Below, one piece after another: positions 23,267 through 28,671 of a stretch of 28,671 nucleotides of DNA; the first letter of the stretch is position 1, and every line of letters begins with the position of its first letter. The notes beneath the pieces are model-generated. The model did not search any database. It had not been told where the DNA came from and saw only the letters and a list, made by a program, of their open reading frames with translations. Both the position numbers and the translations under genes were made by a program. The DNA comes from JAZNSB01 sp045590955 (lineage in GTDB: Bacteria > Pseudomonadota > Alphaproteobacteria > RF32 > CAG-239): positions 1 to 28,671 of the forward strand of contig JAZNSB010000037.1 of the NCBI GenBank assembly GCA_045590955.1, read 5' to 3'.

Positions 23267-24672
23267 GATTTTTTATCTGTTTTTTTAGTTGTAACGGCAA
23301 ACATTTTTGGCTCCAAAGCTTTAATGGATGCAACTGTTTGTTTGAATTTGGTCATTTCATTTGCTTTTAGCTGTTCTCCGGTAGAAGCTTTGATGATAAG
23401 CGGATTAACACGCTTTCTGCCCTTGATTACTTCATAGTGAAGGTGTGGGCCTGTAGATCTACCCGTGGAGCCGACATAGGCAATGATTTGACCTTGTTTT
23501 ACTCTACTACCAACAGTAATTCCTTTGGCAAATGACTTCATGTGTCCATAAGCTGTGGCATATTCGGAATTGTGTCTTATTTTAATGTATTTGCCATATC
23601 CTCCATTCCATTTTGCGGCTATAACAACTCCATCTCCGGCGGCAAAAATTGGTGTGCCTGAAGGTGCAGCATAGTCAATTCCCCAGTGGATTCTAATATC
23701 TTTGTGGATAGGGTGTCTGCGTTTGCCAAACGGTGATGAAATGCGGGCCTTAGAGAATGCCAAAGGCTTTTTGCTTAATGTTTTTTTCATCGGCAAGCCT
23801 TTTTCGTCGTAATAGTCAACAGCACCTTTAGAATTTTTGAAACGATATAAGGCTATTTTGTCTTTGCGCAAAGTTAATGATGCATATAAAATGTTACCGT
23901 TTTTAACGGTTTGTCCGTTTGGAGCAATGTGTTTTTCATATATAATTTCAAATTTGTCGCCTTGGCGCAAATCTTTTCTGAAATCAACGGAAAATGAAAA
24001 AATGTTTATGAAGTCGGCAATAACCGATGAAGGAACAGAATGAAAAGACATGGCCGCAGATAAATTGCCGTTTATTACACCGCTTGCCGAGTTGTTGGTA
24101 ACGGTAAAGGTGTCTTTTGCCGTGTTAACAGTGTAGGTGCCTTCTGCGTTCTTTTCCAGAATGTGGTGAACACCAATGCTTTCGTCAATGATTATTTTAT
24201 CTACCGAAACCAAATCTTGAGTTTGTCTGTCTATGGTAGAAAAAATGGAAATGCTTTGGCCGATTTTAAGATTTTTCGGATCATAAATTTTTTTGAACTT
24301 AAGATAAAACTCATTGGCAGAAGAATATGGAATGCCGTTTTGGGTTAAAAGGTTGATAAAAGTATCTCCTTTGCCTATTTTAAGTTCCGTTTGAGTCTTT
24401 TTTTCCGGATTGCTGACCAAATCTACCAAATGCTTTATGCTTTCTATGGAATTTATGCCCAAAGACTGATTTAGGTCCATGCTGCTTTCAAGTTGGTTAC
24501 CGATAAAAGAAAAATCAATGTCATTATATGCAGAAACAGAAGCATTTACTCTGGAATTTATAACGGAAAATACAAAAGCACCGCCGATTGCCACCAGATA
24601 AGCCAGTGAAATTGCGGTTTTTTTGTATTGAAACTCTGTTTCCAGAGTGAAGTATTTTTTTAATTGATTCAT
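23263..24672 (-). CDS. M23-family (LytM) murein endopeptidase with membrane anchor
   Basis: A 469-aa zinc endopeptidase that would cut peptide cross-links of the cell wall from the periplasmic side. One membrane helix (about 20-40) anchors it. A LysM- or OapA-like segment follows (I-G-K-G-D-T-F, about 99-145), then a central domain, and a C-terminal peptidase domain with metal ligands H329 and D333 (H-W-G-I-D), H377 (Y-G-H) and H410-L-H412 (G-P-H-L-H-Y-E), so the active site looks complete. AGAGGA sits 5 nt before the ATG. The layout matches MepM/YebA-type proteins. The last four bases are shared with the convergent rpoH stop region, leaving no room for a terminator. Confidence 0.93.
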   Translation of the reverse strand: MNQLKKYFTLETEFQYKKTAISLAYLVAIGGAFVFSVINSRVNASVSAYNDIDFSFIGNQLESSMDLNQSLGINSIESIKHLVDLVSNPEKKTQTELKIGKGDTFINLLTQNGIPYSSANEFYLKFKKIYDPKNLKIGQSISIFSTIDRQTQDLVSVDKIIIDESIGVHHILEKNAEGTYTVNTAKDTFTVTNNSASGVINGNLSAAMSFHSVPSSVIADFINIFSFSVDFRKDLRQGDKFEIIYEKHIAPNGQTVKNGNILYASLTLRKDKIALYRFKNSKGAVDYYDEKGLPMKKTLSKKPLAFSKARISSPFGKRRHPIHKDIRIHWGIDYAAPSGTPIFAAGDGVVIAAKWNGGYGKYIKIRHNSEYATAYGHMKSFAKGITVGSRVKQGQIIAYVGSTGRSTGPHLHYEVIKGRKRVNPLIIKASTGEQLKANEMTKFKQTVASIKALEPKMFAVTTKKTDKKS

Positions 24673-24698
24673 CTATTCCTCTATAAAAGACAGGGGGA

Positions 24699-24727
24699 AT
24701 ACTATGCTAAAAAATGACTGAATACAA
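24699..24727 (-). promoter_or_regulatory. Weak candidate promoter of the M23 peptidase
   Basis: Reverse strand: TTGTAT (24722-24727), 17-nt spacer, TAGTAT (24699-24704), about 27 nt before the start codon. Confidence 0.3.
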
Positions 24728-24777
24728 TAATAAAATAAGAGTTATTAAAAAAAATATAACAAATATAAAAAAAGTGC

Positions 24778-24806
24778 TTGCAAAAATAAAAACTGTTGTT
24801 TATAAG
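24778..24806 (+). promoter_or_regulatory. Promoter of tRNA-Asp
   Basis: TTGCAA (24778-24783), 17-nt spacer, TATAAG (24801-24806). Transcription would begin about 15 nt before the mature 5' end at 24828. Confidence 0.6.
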
Positions 24807-24827
24807 ATAGCTTACCAACACAAAGTT

Positions 24828-24904
24828 GGGGGTGTAGCTCAGCTGGTTAGAGCGCCTGCCTGTCACGCAGGAGGACGCGGGTTCGAGCCCCGTCACTCCC
24901 GCCA
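24828..24904 (+). tRNA. tRNA-Asp (GUC)
   Basis: A 77-nt tRNA with CCA encoded at the 3' end. Acceptor GGGGGTG pairs with CACTCCC (one G-T pair), D-arm GCTC...GAGC, anticodon stem CCTGC/GCAGG with loop CTGTCAC giving anticodon GTC (24862-24864), and T-arm GCGGG-TTCGAGC-CCCGT. Discriminator base is G, as expected for tRNA-Asp. It stands alone between its promoter and an intrinsic terminator. Confidence 0.97.
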
Positions 24905-24906
24905 TT

Positions 24907-24940
24907 AAAAAAACCGCCTGTAATGGTGGTTTTTTTTGTT
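24907..24940 (+). terminator. Intrinsic terminator of tRNA-Asp
   Basis: A-rich stem with ACCGCC pairing with GGTGGT (one G-T pair), loop TGTAAT, then a run of eight or more Ts beginning at 24930. It starts 2 nt after the CCA. Confidence 0.9.
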
Positions 24941-24999
24941 TTTAATGCGTTGGAGTTGTTCGCGCAAGTAGAAAGCTATGAGCTTTCGTAGCGGCGCAA

Positions 25000-25047
25000 C
25001 CCCGTCATTCTCGCTATTAAAAAAGCCTCCATTGTGGAGTTTTTTTA
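25000..25047 (+). repeat. Decayed copy of the tRNA-Asp 3' end and terminator
   Basis: Positions 25000-25030 match 24888-24918 (end of the tRNA T-arm, acceptor, CCA region and start of the terminator) at 26 of 31 bases without gaps, 112 bp downstream. A second, weaker hairpin with a T-run follows (CTCCA-TTG-TGGAG). The rest of the tRNA is not present. A 7-bp hairpin with an ATG loop (24971-24987) lies just before it. Apart from this, 24941-25148 shows no gene. Confidence 0.65.
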
Positions 25048-25148
25048 AATTCGCCTTTATTCAAAGCTAATTATTTTGACAAATTGGAGCAGAAAGACAT
25101 ATTAAGCTTGTTGATGTCAATAAAACAAAAGATAATCAGAGATCATAC

Positions 25149-25176
25149 TTGACTATTCGACAAAAATTGCTACAAT
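25149..25176 (+). promoter_or_regulatory. Promoter of the 66-aa gene
   Basis: TTGACT (25149-25154), 16-nt spacer, TACAAT (25171-25176): each hexamer matches five of six consensus bases. The start site would be about 26 nt before the ATG. Confidence 0.65.
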
Positions 25177-25208
25177 TAAAATCCAGAACATATAATTAGA
25201 AGGTAATT

Positions 25209-25409
25209 ATGGAAAGAAAAGAGATTATCACTAAGGTGATGGAAGGAGATTGTGTTAAAGCAAATGCTTTTTTTGAAGAAAATGGAGTAAGGCGTGTTTT
25301 AACAGGATGGGTCATCGACAATAAATATTTTGTAGATGATAAGACGGAAGAAATTTATGAAACTTCAAAGTTTGATTTAATAAATAACACTGAAGATTTC
25401 GAAGATTAA
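25209..25409 (+). CDS. Small acidic protein of unknown function (66 aa)
   Basis: A cytoplasmic protein with no signal peptide or membrane helix and no recognised family. It looks like a compact alpha/beta domain: helix at M-E-R-K-E-I-I-T-K-V, strands around R-R-V-L-T-G-W-V-I-D and K-Y-F-V-D-D, with an acidic tail (T-E-D-F-E-D). It is very likely real: AGAAGG lies 5 nt before the ATG, a good promoter is upstream and a strong terminator begins at its stop codon. It lies between two decayed tRNA-Asp end copies, so it may have arrived with a small inserted element. Confidence 0.7.
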   Translation: MERKEIITKVMEGDCVKANAFFEENGVRRVLTGWVIDNKYFVDDKTEEIYETSKFDLINNTEDFED

Positions 25410-25445
25410 AAAGGAGGTTACGCATTAGTGTGTAACCTTCTTTTT
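25409..25445 (+). terminator. Intrinsic terminator of the 66-aa gene
   Basis: A 13-bp stem with one G-T pair (25409-25421 with 25432-25444), a 10-nt loop and a terminal T-run. The first A belongs to the stop codon. Confidence 0.9.
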
Positions 25446-25554
25446 AAATTTCTGAATTTTCATGCAATTTTAAATGGTGATAATAAATCTCCATAATGTC
25501 TTTATGCCTTTTATATGACTTAATCACAAATTCTGAAATGGGTTATGCTTTCTT

Positions 25555-25602
25555 CCGTCATTATATACATGCGCCTGTAATGGCGGTTTTTTTTGTTTTA
25601 AA
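25555..25602 (+). repeat. Second decayed copy of the tRNA-Asp terminator region
   Basis: Positions 25573-25602 match 24916-24945 at 28 of 30 bases (GCCTGTAATGG, GG and the T-run). CCGTCA at 25555-25560 corresponds to the CCGTCA in the tRNA T-arm and acceptor region, with the middle eroded. The hairpin GCGCC...GGCG could still form, so a terminator function remains possible. No gene is seen in 25446-25676. Confidence 0.6.
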
Positions 25603-25615
25603 ATCTGTTTTAAAA
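25595..25615 (+). repeat. Direct repeat of GTTTTAAAA upstream of the flavodiiron gene
   Basis: Two exact copies of the 9-mer GTTTTAAAA at 25595-25603 and 25607-25615, 12 bp apart, about 60-80 bp before the flavodiiron start. TTTTAAAA is itself a palindrome, so this could be a double operator; it could also be chance in AT-rich DNA. Confidence 0.35.
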
Positions 25616-25676
25616 CTTGAAAACAGTTATAAGTTTGATAAATATCTTCTAATACTTAATGAAAACGGAGATAAAA

Positions 25677-26846
25677 ATGCAAAACATTACAAAATCTGAC
25701 GATATTTTTTATGTGGGAACAGATGATAAAACAATAGATTTATTTGAGGGACAATATGTAGTGCCAAACGGAATTTCATATAATTCTTATGTGATTATGG
25801 ATGAAAAAATTGCCGTGATGGATACTGTGGATGAAAGAAAAACAAATGAGTGGTTTGAAAATTTGGAAAATGTTCTAAATGGTAAACAGCCGGATTATTT
25901 GGTGGTGTTGCATATGGAACCTGACCATGCCGCAAATATAGAAAAATTTATGAATAAGTATCCAACGGCAAAGTTGGTGGCAAACCAAAAAACTTTTAAT
26001 ATGATTCCACAGTTTTTTGAAAACTTAAATTTGGAAAATCGTAAGGTGGTTGTTTCTGAAGGCGAAAAACTTGATTTGGGTAAGCACTGCTTAACTTTTG
26101 TTATGGCCCCAATGGTGCATTGGCCGGAAGTGATGTTTGCTTATGATGAAAAAGAAAAAGCTTTGTTTTCTGCAGATGCTTTCGGCAAATTCGGGGCTTT
26201 GGATGTGCAAGAAGACTGGGATTGTGAAGCCAGAAGATATTATATTAACATTGTGGGCAAATATGGAGCTCAAGTTCAGGCAGTGCTTAAAAAAGCCGCA
26301 AATTTGCAAATTGATAAAATTTTTCCTTTGCATGGTCCTATGTTGACAGAAAATTTGGGACACTACATCAACAAATATGACGTTTGGAGTAGTTACAGAC
26401 CGGAAGAAAAAGGGGTGTTTATTGCATATACGTCAATTTACGGAAATACAAAAAAAACAGCAGAGAAATTGTATGAAATCTTAAAGCAAAAAACAGCAGA
26501 TAAAATTGCAATTGCAGATTTGGCCAGAGATGATATGGCAGAGTGTGTGGAAGATGCTTTCAGATATGACAGGTTGGTTTTGGCTTCACCTACATATGAC
26601 GGTGGAATGTTCCCTTATATGGAAACTTTTTTAAACCATCTTAAGTCTAAAAATTTTCAGAACAGAACGGTCGGATTGATTGAGAATGGTTCTTGGGCTC
26701 CAATGGCTGCCAAGAAAATGAGAGAAGAACTTGAAAAATGTAAAAACATAACATTTTTGGAAAATACGGTGACCATAAAATCTGCGTTGAAAAATGCTGA
26801 TGAAAAAGTTTTGGAAAAAATGGCAGATGAGCTGACAAATATATAA
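25677..26846 (+). CDS. Flavodiiron protein (FprA-type O2/NO reductase)
   Basis: A 389-aa two-domain enzyme that reduces oxygen to water or nitric oxide to nitrous oxide, protecting anaerobes. The start at 25677 has GGAG 6 nt upstream; an in-frame ATG at 25659 lies before that site. The metallo-beta-lactamase-like domain (1-245) has all diiron ligands: H79, E81, D83, H84 (H-M-E-P-D-H), H148 (V-H-W-P), D167 (S-A-D-A-F-G) and H219 (P-L-H-G-P). The flavodoxin domain (about 246-389) has the FMN loop Y-T-S-I-Y-G-N-T. No rubredoxin or NADH oxidoreductase domain is fused, so electrons must come from a separate donor. This is the compact class A layout common in clostridia. It is monocistronic, ending in a shared terminator. 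Confidence 0.95.
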   Translation: MQNITKSDDIFYVGTDDKTIDLFEGQYVVPNGISYNSYVIMDEKIAVMDTVDERKTNEWFENLENVLNGKQPDYLVVLHMEPDHAANIEKFMNKYPTAKLVANQKTFNMIPQFFENLNLENRKVVVSEGEKLDLGKHCLTFVMAPMVHWPEVMFAYDEKEKALFSADAFGKFGALDVQEDWDCEARRYYINIVGKYGAQVQAVLKKAANLQIDKIFPLHGPMLTENLGHYINKYDVWSSYRPEEKGVFIAYTSIYGNTKKTAEKLYEILKQKTADKIAIADLARDDMAECVEDAFRYDRLVLASPTYDGGMFPYMETFLNHLKSKNFQNRTVGLIENGSWAPMAAKKMREELEKCKNITFLENTVTIKSALKNADEKVLEKMADELTNI

Positions 26847-26869
26847 AACATTATAATCATCAACTTTTG

Positions 26870-26900
26870 AAAAGCATAATTTTTACAGATTATGCTTTTT
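26870..26900. terminator. Bidirectional intrinsic terminator
   Basis: A perfect 11-bp stem (AAAAGCATAAT with its complement, 26870-26880 and 26889-26899), 8-nt loop and flanking A/T tracts serve the flavodiiron gene and the converging acetyltransferase gene, whose stop codon lies inside the stem. Confidence 0.88.
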
Positions 26901-27348
26901 TATTTGGTAAAATTTTGGCAGGGATTCCTACTGCTGTTGCATTGTCGGGAATGTCTGTTAAAACAACAGAATTTGCTCTAATGGTAACGTTATTTCCAAT
27001 TTTAATCGGTCCGCAAATGACAGCGCCGGCATAAATTGTTACGTTGTTACCTATGGTTGGGTAGTTTTCTTTGATGTTGTCTGTGTTTACGTTTGCATTT
27101 TTTGACCCAATGGTAACATTTTGGTATATCCTGCAATTGTTTCCAATGGTTGCATGTCTTGATATTACAATGCCTAATAAATGTGGAAATTTAGTGCCTT
27201 GTAATAATAGTTTTTCATAATTAAAAATGTCACAAGAAACAGGGCTATTGTTTTCTTTTTCTTTTTTCTTATAAGTAAAAATTTTTATACCAAGAAAATA
27301 GATGCTCCTTGTTGTTTGGCTTGTTTTTATTTTTTGTATGATTTTCAT
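26890..27348 (-). CDS. Hexapeptide-repeat (left-handed beta-helix) acetyltransferase
   Basis: A 152-aa protein with LbH repeats typical of CysE/WcaB-type acyl-CoA transferases: H-A-T-I-G-N-N-C, Q-N-V-T-I-G, T-I-G-N-N-V-T-I, I-K-I-G-N-N-V-T-I, A-N-S-V-V, ending V-G-I-P-A-K. The catalytic His of the family corresponds to H-A-T-I-G or an equivalent position. It is much shorter than CysE and lacks its N-terminal helical domain; the N-terminus instead carries F-L-G-I-K-I-F-T-Y-K, a stretch common in surface-glycan transferases. An acetyl transfer to a cell-surface sugar is more likely than serine acetylation (inference). GGAAA precedes the ATG by 6 nt. It stands alone. Confidence 0.88.
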   Translation of the reverse strand: MKIIQKIKTSQTTRSIYFLGIKIFTYKKKEKENNSPVSCDIFNYEKLLLQGTKFPHLLGIVISRHATIGNNCRIYQNVTIGSKNANVNTDNIKENYPTIGNNVTIYAGAVICGPIKIGNNVTIRANSVVLTDIPDNATAVGIPAKILPNKKA

Positions 27349-27468
27349 GATAATTTTCCAAAATAGGGTTAAAATTCACATTTATTTGATGTAATTTAAA
27401 TTATCTGAAAGATTTATAAAATGCAACAGAGAAAGATGAGGGGATTTTAATTATAGAATTTAAAACAT

Positions 27469-27498
27469 AAAAGACACCCTATGTTTTGGGTGTCTTTT
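27469..27498. terminator. Intrinsic terminator downstream of the 59-aa gene
   Basis: A perfect 11-bp stem (27469-27479 with 27488-27498), loop TATGTTTT, T-runs on both sides. On the reverse strand it lies about 20 nt after the stop of the 59-aa gene. No forward-strand gene ends here; 27349-27468 shows nothing else. Confidence 0.88.
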
Positions 27499-27519
27499 TG
27501 GTTGCTGTTGGCATGTTGT

Positions 27520-27699
27520 TTAGTTAATATGCCAACGTCTACGGTACCATGCTTCTGCGACGATGGATACAATAGATGCAGCTGCTGCTATCATTAGGAA
27601 TACAATGATTCCTTTGAAATTCAAAAATCCTGAAACAACAGCCAATATTACGAATAAAATCGCAATAATAGCGGAAACAAATCCCGTTTTCGTTCTCAT
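27520..27699 (-). CDS. Small membrane protein with two helices (59 aa)
   Basis: A 59-aa reading frame, easily missed for its length. It starts M-R-T-K-T-G, has a hydrophobic helix (about 7-24), a short turn with N-F-K-G, a second Ala/Ile-rich helix (about 31-48), and ends in a W-Y-R-R-R-W basic cluster that would stay in the cytoplasm. A putative promoter lies upstream and a strong terminator downstream. Codon use looks less AT-biased in the second helix (GCA, GTC, ATC). The ribosome site is weak (AAGAAA). Function unknown; small two-helix proteins of this type are often stress or envelope related. Confidence 0.65.
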   Translation of the reverse strand: MRTKTGFVSAIIAILFVILAVVSGFLNFKGIIVFLMIAAAASIVSIVAEAWYRRRWHIN

Positions 27700-27715
27700 A
27701 ATTTCTTTTTATTTT

Positions 27716-27744
27716 AGAATAATATCTAGGTTTATCTTTTACAA
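27716..27744 (-). promoter_or_regulatory. Putative promoter of the 59-aa gene
   Basis: Reverse strand: TTGTAA (27739-27744), 17-nt spacer, TATTCT (27716-27721). A small inverted repeat, ATCATA-AAA-TATGAT (27748-27762), lies just upstream and could be an operator. Confidence 0.35.
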
Positions 27745-27781
27745 TATATCATAAAATATGATGAAAAGCAAGATGATTTTC

Positions 27782-27819
27782 AAAAAAACTCTTGGCACCA
27801 ACAAAGGTAACAAGAGTTT
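27782..27819 (-). terminator. Intrinsic terminator of the cysteine-cluster gene
   Basis: Reverse strand: a 9-bp stem (27811-27819 with 27786-27794), with inner pairing ACC/GGT, followed by a seven-T run (27782-27788 read on the reverse strand). It lies 14 nt past the stop. Confidence 0.85.
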
Positions 27820-27832
27820 AAAAGACAGAGTT

Positions 27833-28303
27833 TTACGGCAATATCAGTTGGCTGAGAAAACTTGGTTTAAATCCAAAAACAAAATAAACATCTGTTATGT
27901 TTTCTCCCCAATCTACTATAGTTTTTCCGTTGCTATAAGAATAATATCCGTCAATACGTCCGTGCCAATCATCACAAGTGCTGCATGTCCAACAATTTTT
28001 GATGCAAAAATTGCAGGATGCTCCCAAGTAGTTTAGCTTGTCAATTTGTTTGTCTTCTAACAATCCTATTTCAACATCAGGATTTAAGGTTTGAAGTTGT
28101 TTTAAAAAATTGTAAGCTTCTTGTAAATTGACAGAACGGATTAATGGAAATGCCAAGACAAAATAATGGAGTTCATTACCGCAGGCCAAAAAACGTTCTG
28201 CAAAAAAAGTGCGCACGCCTAAATCTATTGCGTAGCGGGTGTTTTGATCTGCATTTTCCGGAAGTTGATTAAAATTTTTATCAACAAATTTAAGTTCTTT
28301 CAT
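27833..28303 (-). CDS. Protein of unknown function with a five-cysteine cluster (156 aa)
   Basis: Not recognised as a known family. There is no signal peptide or membrane helix. A tight cluster C97-x2-C100-x3-C104-x2-C107-x2-C110, followed by D-D-W-H-G, suggests a bound zinc or iron-sulfur centre, or a disulfide-rich knot if exported. The N-terminal half (about 20-90) looks alpha/beta, with F-F-A-E-R-F, Y-F-V-L-A-F-P-L and V-E-I-G-L-L-E. The gene has an excellent promoter and its own terminator, so it is expressed alone. No clear ribosome site precedes the ATG. Confidence 0.7.
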   Translation of the reverse strand: MKELKFVDKNFNQLPENADQNTRYAIDLGVRTFFAERFLACGNELHYFVLAFPLIRSVNLQEAYNFLKQLQTLNPDVEIGLLEDKQIDKLNYLGASCNFCIKNCWTCSTCDDWHGRIDGYYSYSNGKTIVDWGENITDVYFVFGFKPSFLSQLILP

Positions 28304-28347
28304 AAGGTTTGAGAATTATGTGAATAATAACTAATTTATCTACGGTA

Positions 28348-28375
28348 TTTATAGCATGATATTTTTAGGTGTCAA
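28348..28375 (-). promoter_or_regulatory. Strong promoter of the cysteine-cluster gene
   Basis: Reverse strand: perfect TTGACA (28370-28375), 16-nt spacer, TATAAA (28348-28353). It gives a leader of roughly 40 nt. Confidence 0.65.
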
Positions 28376-28377
28376 TT

Positions 28378-28413
28378 AACAAAAAACCTCCCCACGTGGG
28401 GAGGTTTTTTGTT
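28378..28413. terminator. 36-bp perfect palindromic terminator
   Basis: An uninterrupted palindrome centred on CACGTG, with GC-rich inner arms (CCTCCCC/GGGGAGG) and A6/T6 outer tracts. It terminates the reverse-strand gene ending at 28441 and would work in both directions. Confidence 0.9.
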
Positions 28414-28440
28414 GGTGAGGGGTATCTTGCAAGGCGCGAG

Positions 28441-28671
28441 CTATTTTGTCCGTTTTGCCATATTTTTTAAGATGGCAGATTGTATATTTTGTGAAGCAAT
28501 GGCATTTTGAACAAATTGTTCCGCTTTGGTAAAAGAAAAAGAACCGTCTTGTTTTAGTTTTCCCTCTGCATCAATAAAAATAGAACCTTTTGCGACCTTT
28601 TCAATTTTATGAAGTTCAGATGCTACATTTTCAGGCGAAAGCCCACCCGCATAGCCTTGAAACACATCCTC
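28441..28671 (-). CDS. C-terminal part of a TIM-barrel-like protein, cut by the window edge
   Basis: Seventy-six residues are visible and the frame stays open to the end of the window, so the true start lies outside. The segment G-Y-A-G-G-L-S-P-E-N-V resembles the C-terminal phosphate-binding loop of TIM-barrel enzymes such as phosphoribosylanthranilate isomerase (TrpF), and F-I-D-A-E-G-K-L-K follows. A TrpF-like family member is possible but cannot be settled from this fragment. The palindromic terminator lies 27 nt after its stop. Confidence 0.55.
   Translation of the reverse strand, partial: EDVFQGYAGGLSPENVASELHKIEKVAKGSIFIDAEGKLKQDGSFSFTKAEQFVQNAIASQNIQSAILKNMAKRTK

Noticed and set aside
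24702..24908. Reading frames on both strands over the tRNA-Asp gene
   Set aside because: They are translations of the tRNA and its promoter; the structured RNA explains the sequence.
25496..25699. Forward 67-codon frame between the 66-aa gene and the flavodiiron gene
   Set aside because: It runs across the decayed tRNA terminator copy and overlaps the flavodiiron ribosome site and start; no ribosome site of its own and no protein-like pattern.
27563..27754. Forward 63-codon frame
   Set aside because: It is the shadow of the 59-aa reverse-strand membrane protein, which has coherent helices and a terminator.
27758..28036. Forward 92-codon frame
   Set aside because: It covers the terminator and the 3' half of the reverse-strand cysteine-cluster gene, which has a better promoter and protein pattern.
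1..28671. CRISPR array, insertion sequence, integrase or rRNA
   Set aside because: I saw no regularly spaced repeats, transposase or integrase motifs, or rRNA sequence anywhere in the window.

Overview
The window is a stretch of chromosome from an AT-rich Gram-negative bacterium, most likely an alphaproteobacterium with a reduced or host-associated genome. The clues are a ChpT-type histidine phosphotransferase, FtsZ ending in IPSFLRR, TrmFO, an RpoH with the Q-K-K-L-F-F-N-L-R box, and a squalene-synthase-like protein. A flavodiiron protein points to an anaerobic or microaerobic habitat such as an animal gut. The taxon is inferred from gene content, not from a search.

Layout. 65-469: a small OmpA-type lipoprotein with its own terminator. 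587-8650: a division and wall operon mraY-ftsW-murG-murB-ftsQ-ftsA-ftsZ, lacking the ATP-dependent ligase genes (murD, murC, ddl) that usually sit between these genes. A shared hairpin closes it against the reverse-strand pair trmFO and squalene-synthase-like gene (8736-10909). Overlapping divergent promoters then lead into 11004-13885: an exported protein of unknown function, ChpT, a single-domain response regulator and a CheR-type methyltransferase, packed as an operon.

13888-21254, all reverse strand: a VirD4/TraG-type coupling ATPase (739 aa) preceded by two membrane proteins sharing the same N-terminal module, a 696-aa and a 309-aa cytoplasmic protein, and an 87-aa membrane protein. No VirB channel, relaxase or effector gene is recognisable here. 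This orphan coupling-protein locus is the best candidate for an undescribed system.

21322-24672: rluD-like pseudouridine synthase, rpoH (with a tandem pair of DnaA-box-like sites in its leader) and a reverse-strand M23 murein peptidase whose stop overlaps that of rpoH. 24828-25676: tRNA-Asp(GUC), followed by two decayed copies of its 3' end and terminator that flank a complete small transcription unit for a 66-aa unknown protein. 25677-28671: flavodiiron protein, a hexapeptide-repeat acetyltransferase, a 59-aa two-helix membrane protein, a cysteine-cluster protein and the C-terminal part of a gene running off the window, mostly separated by strong intrinsic terminators.
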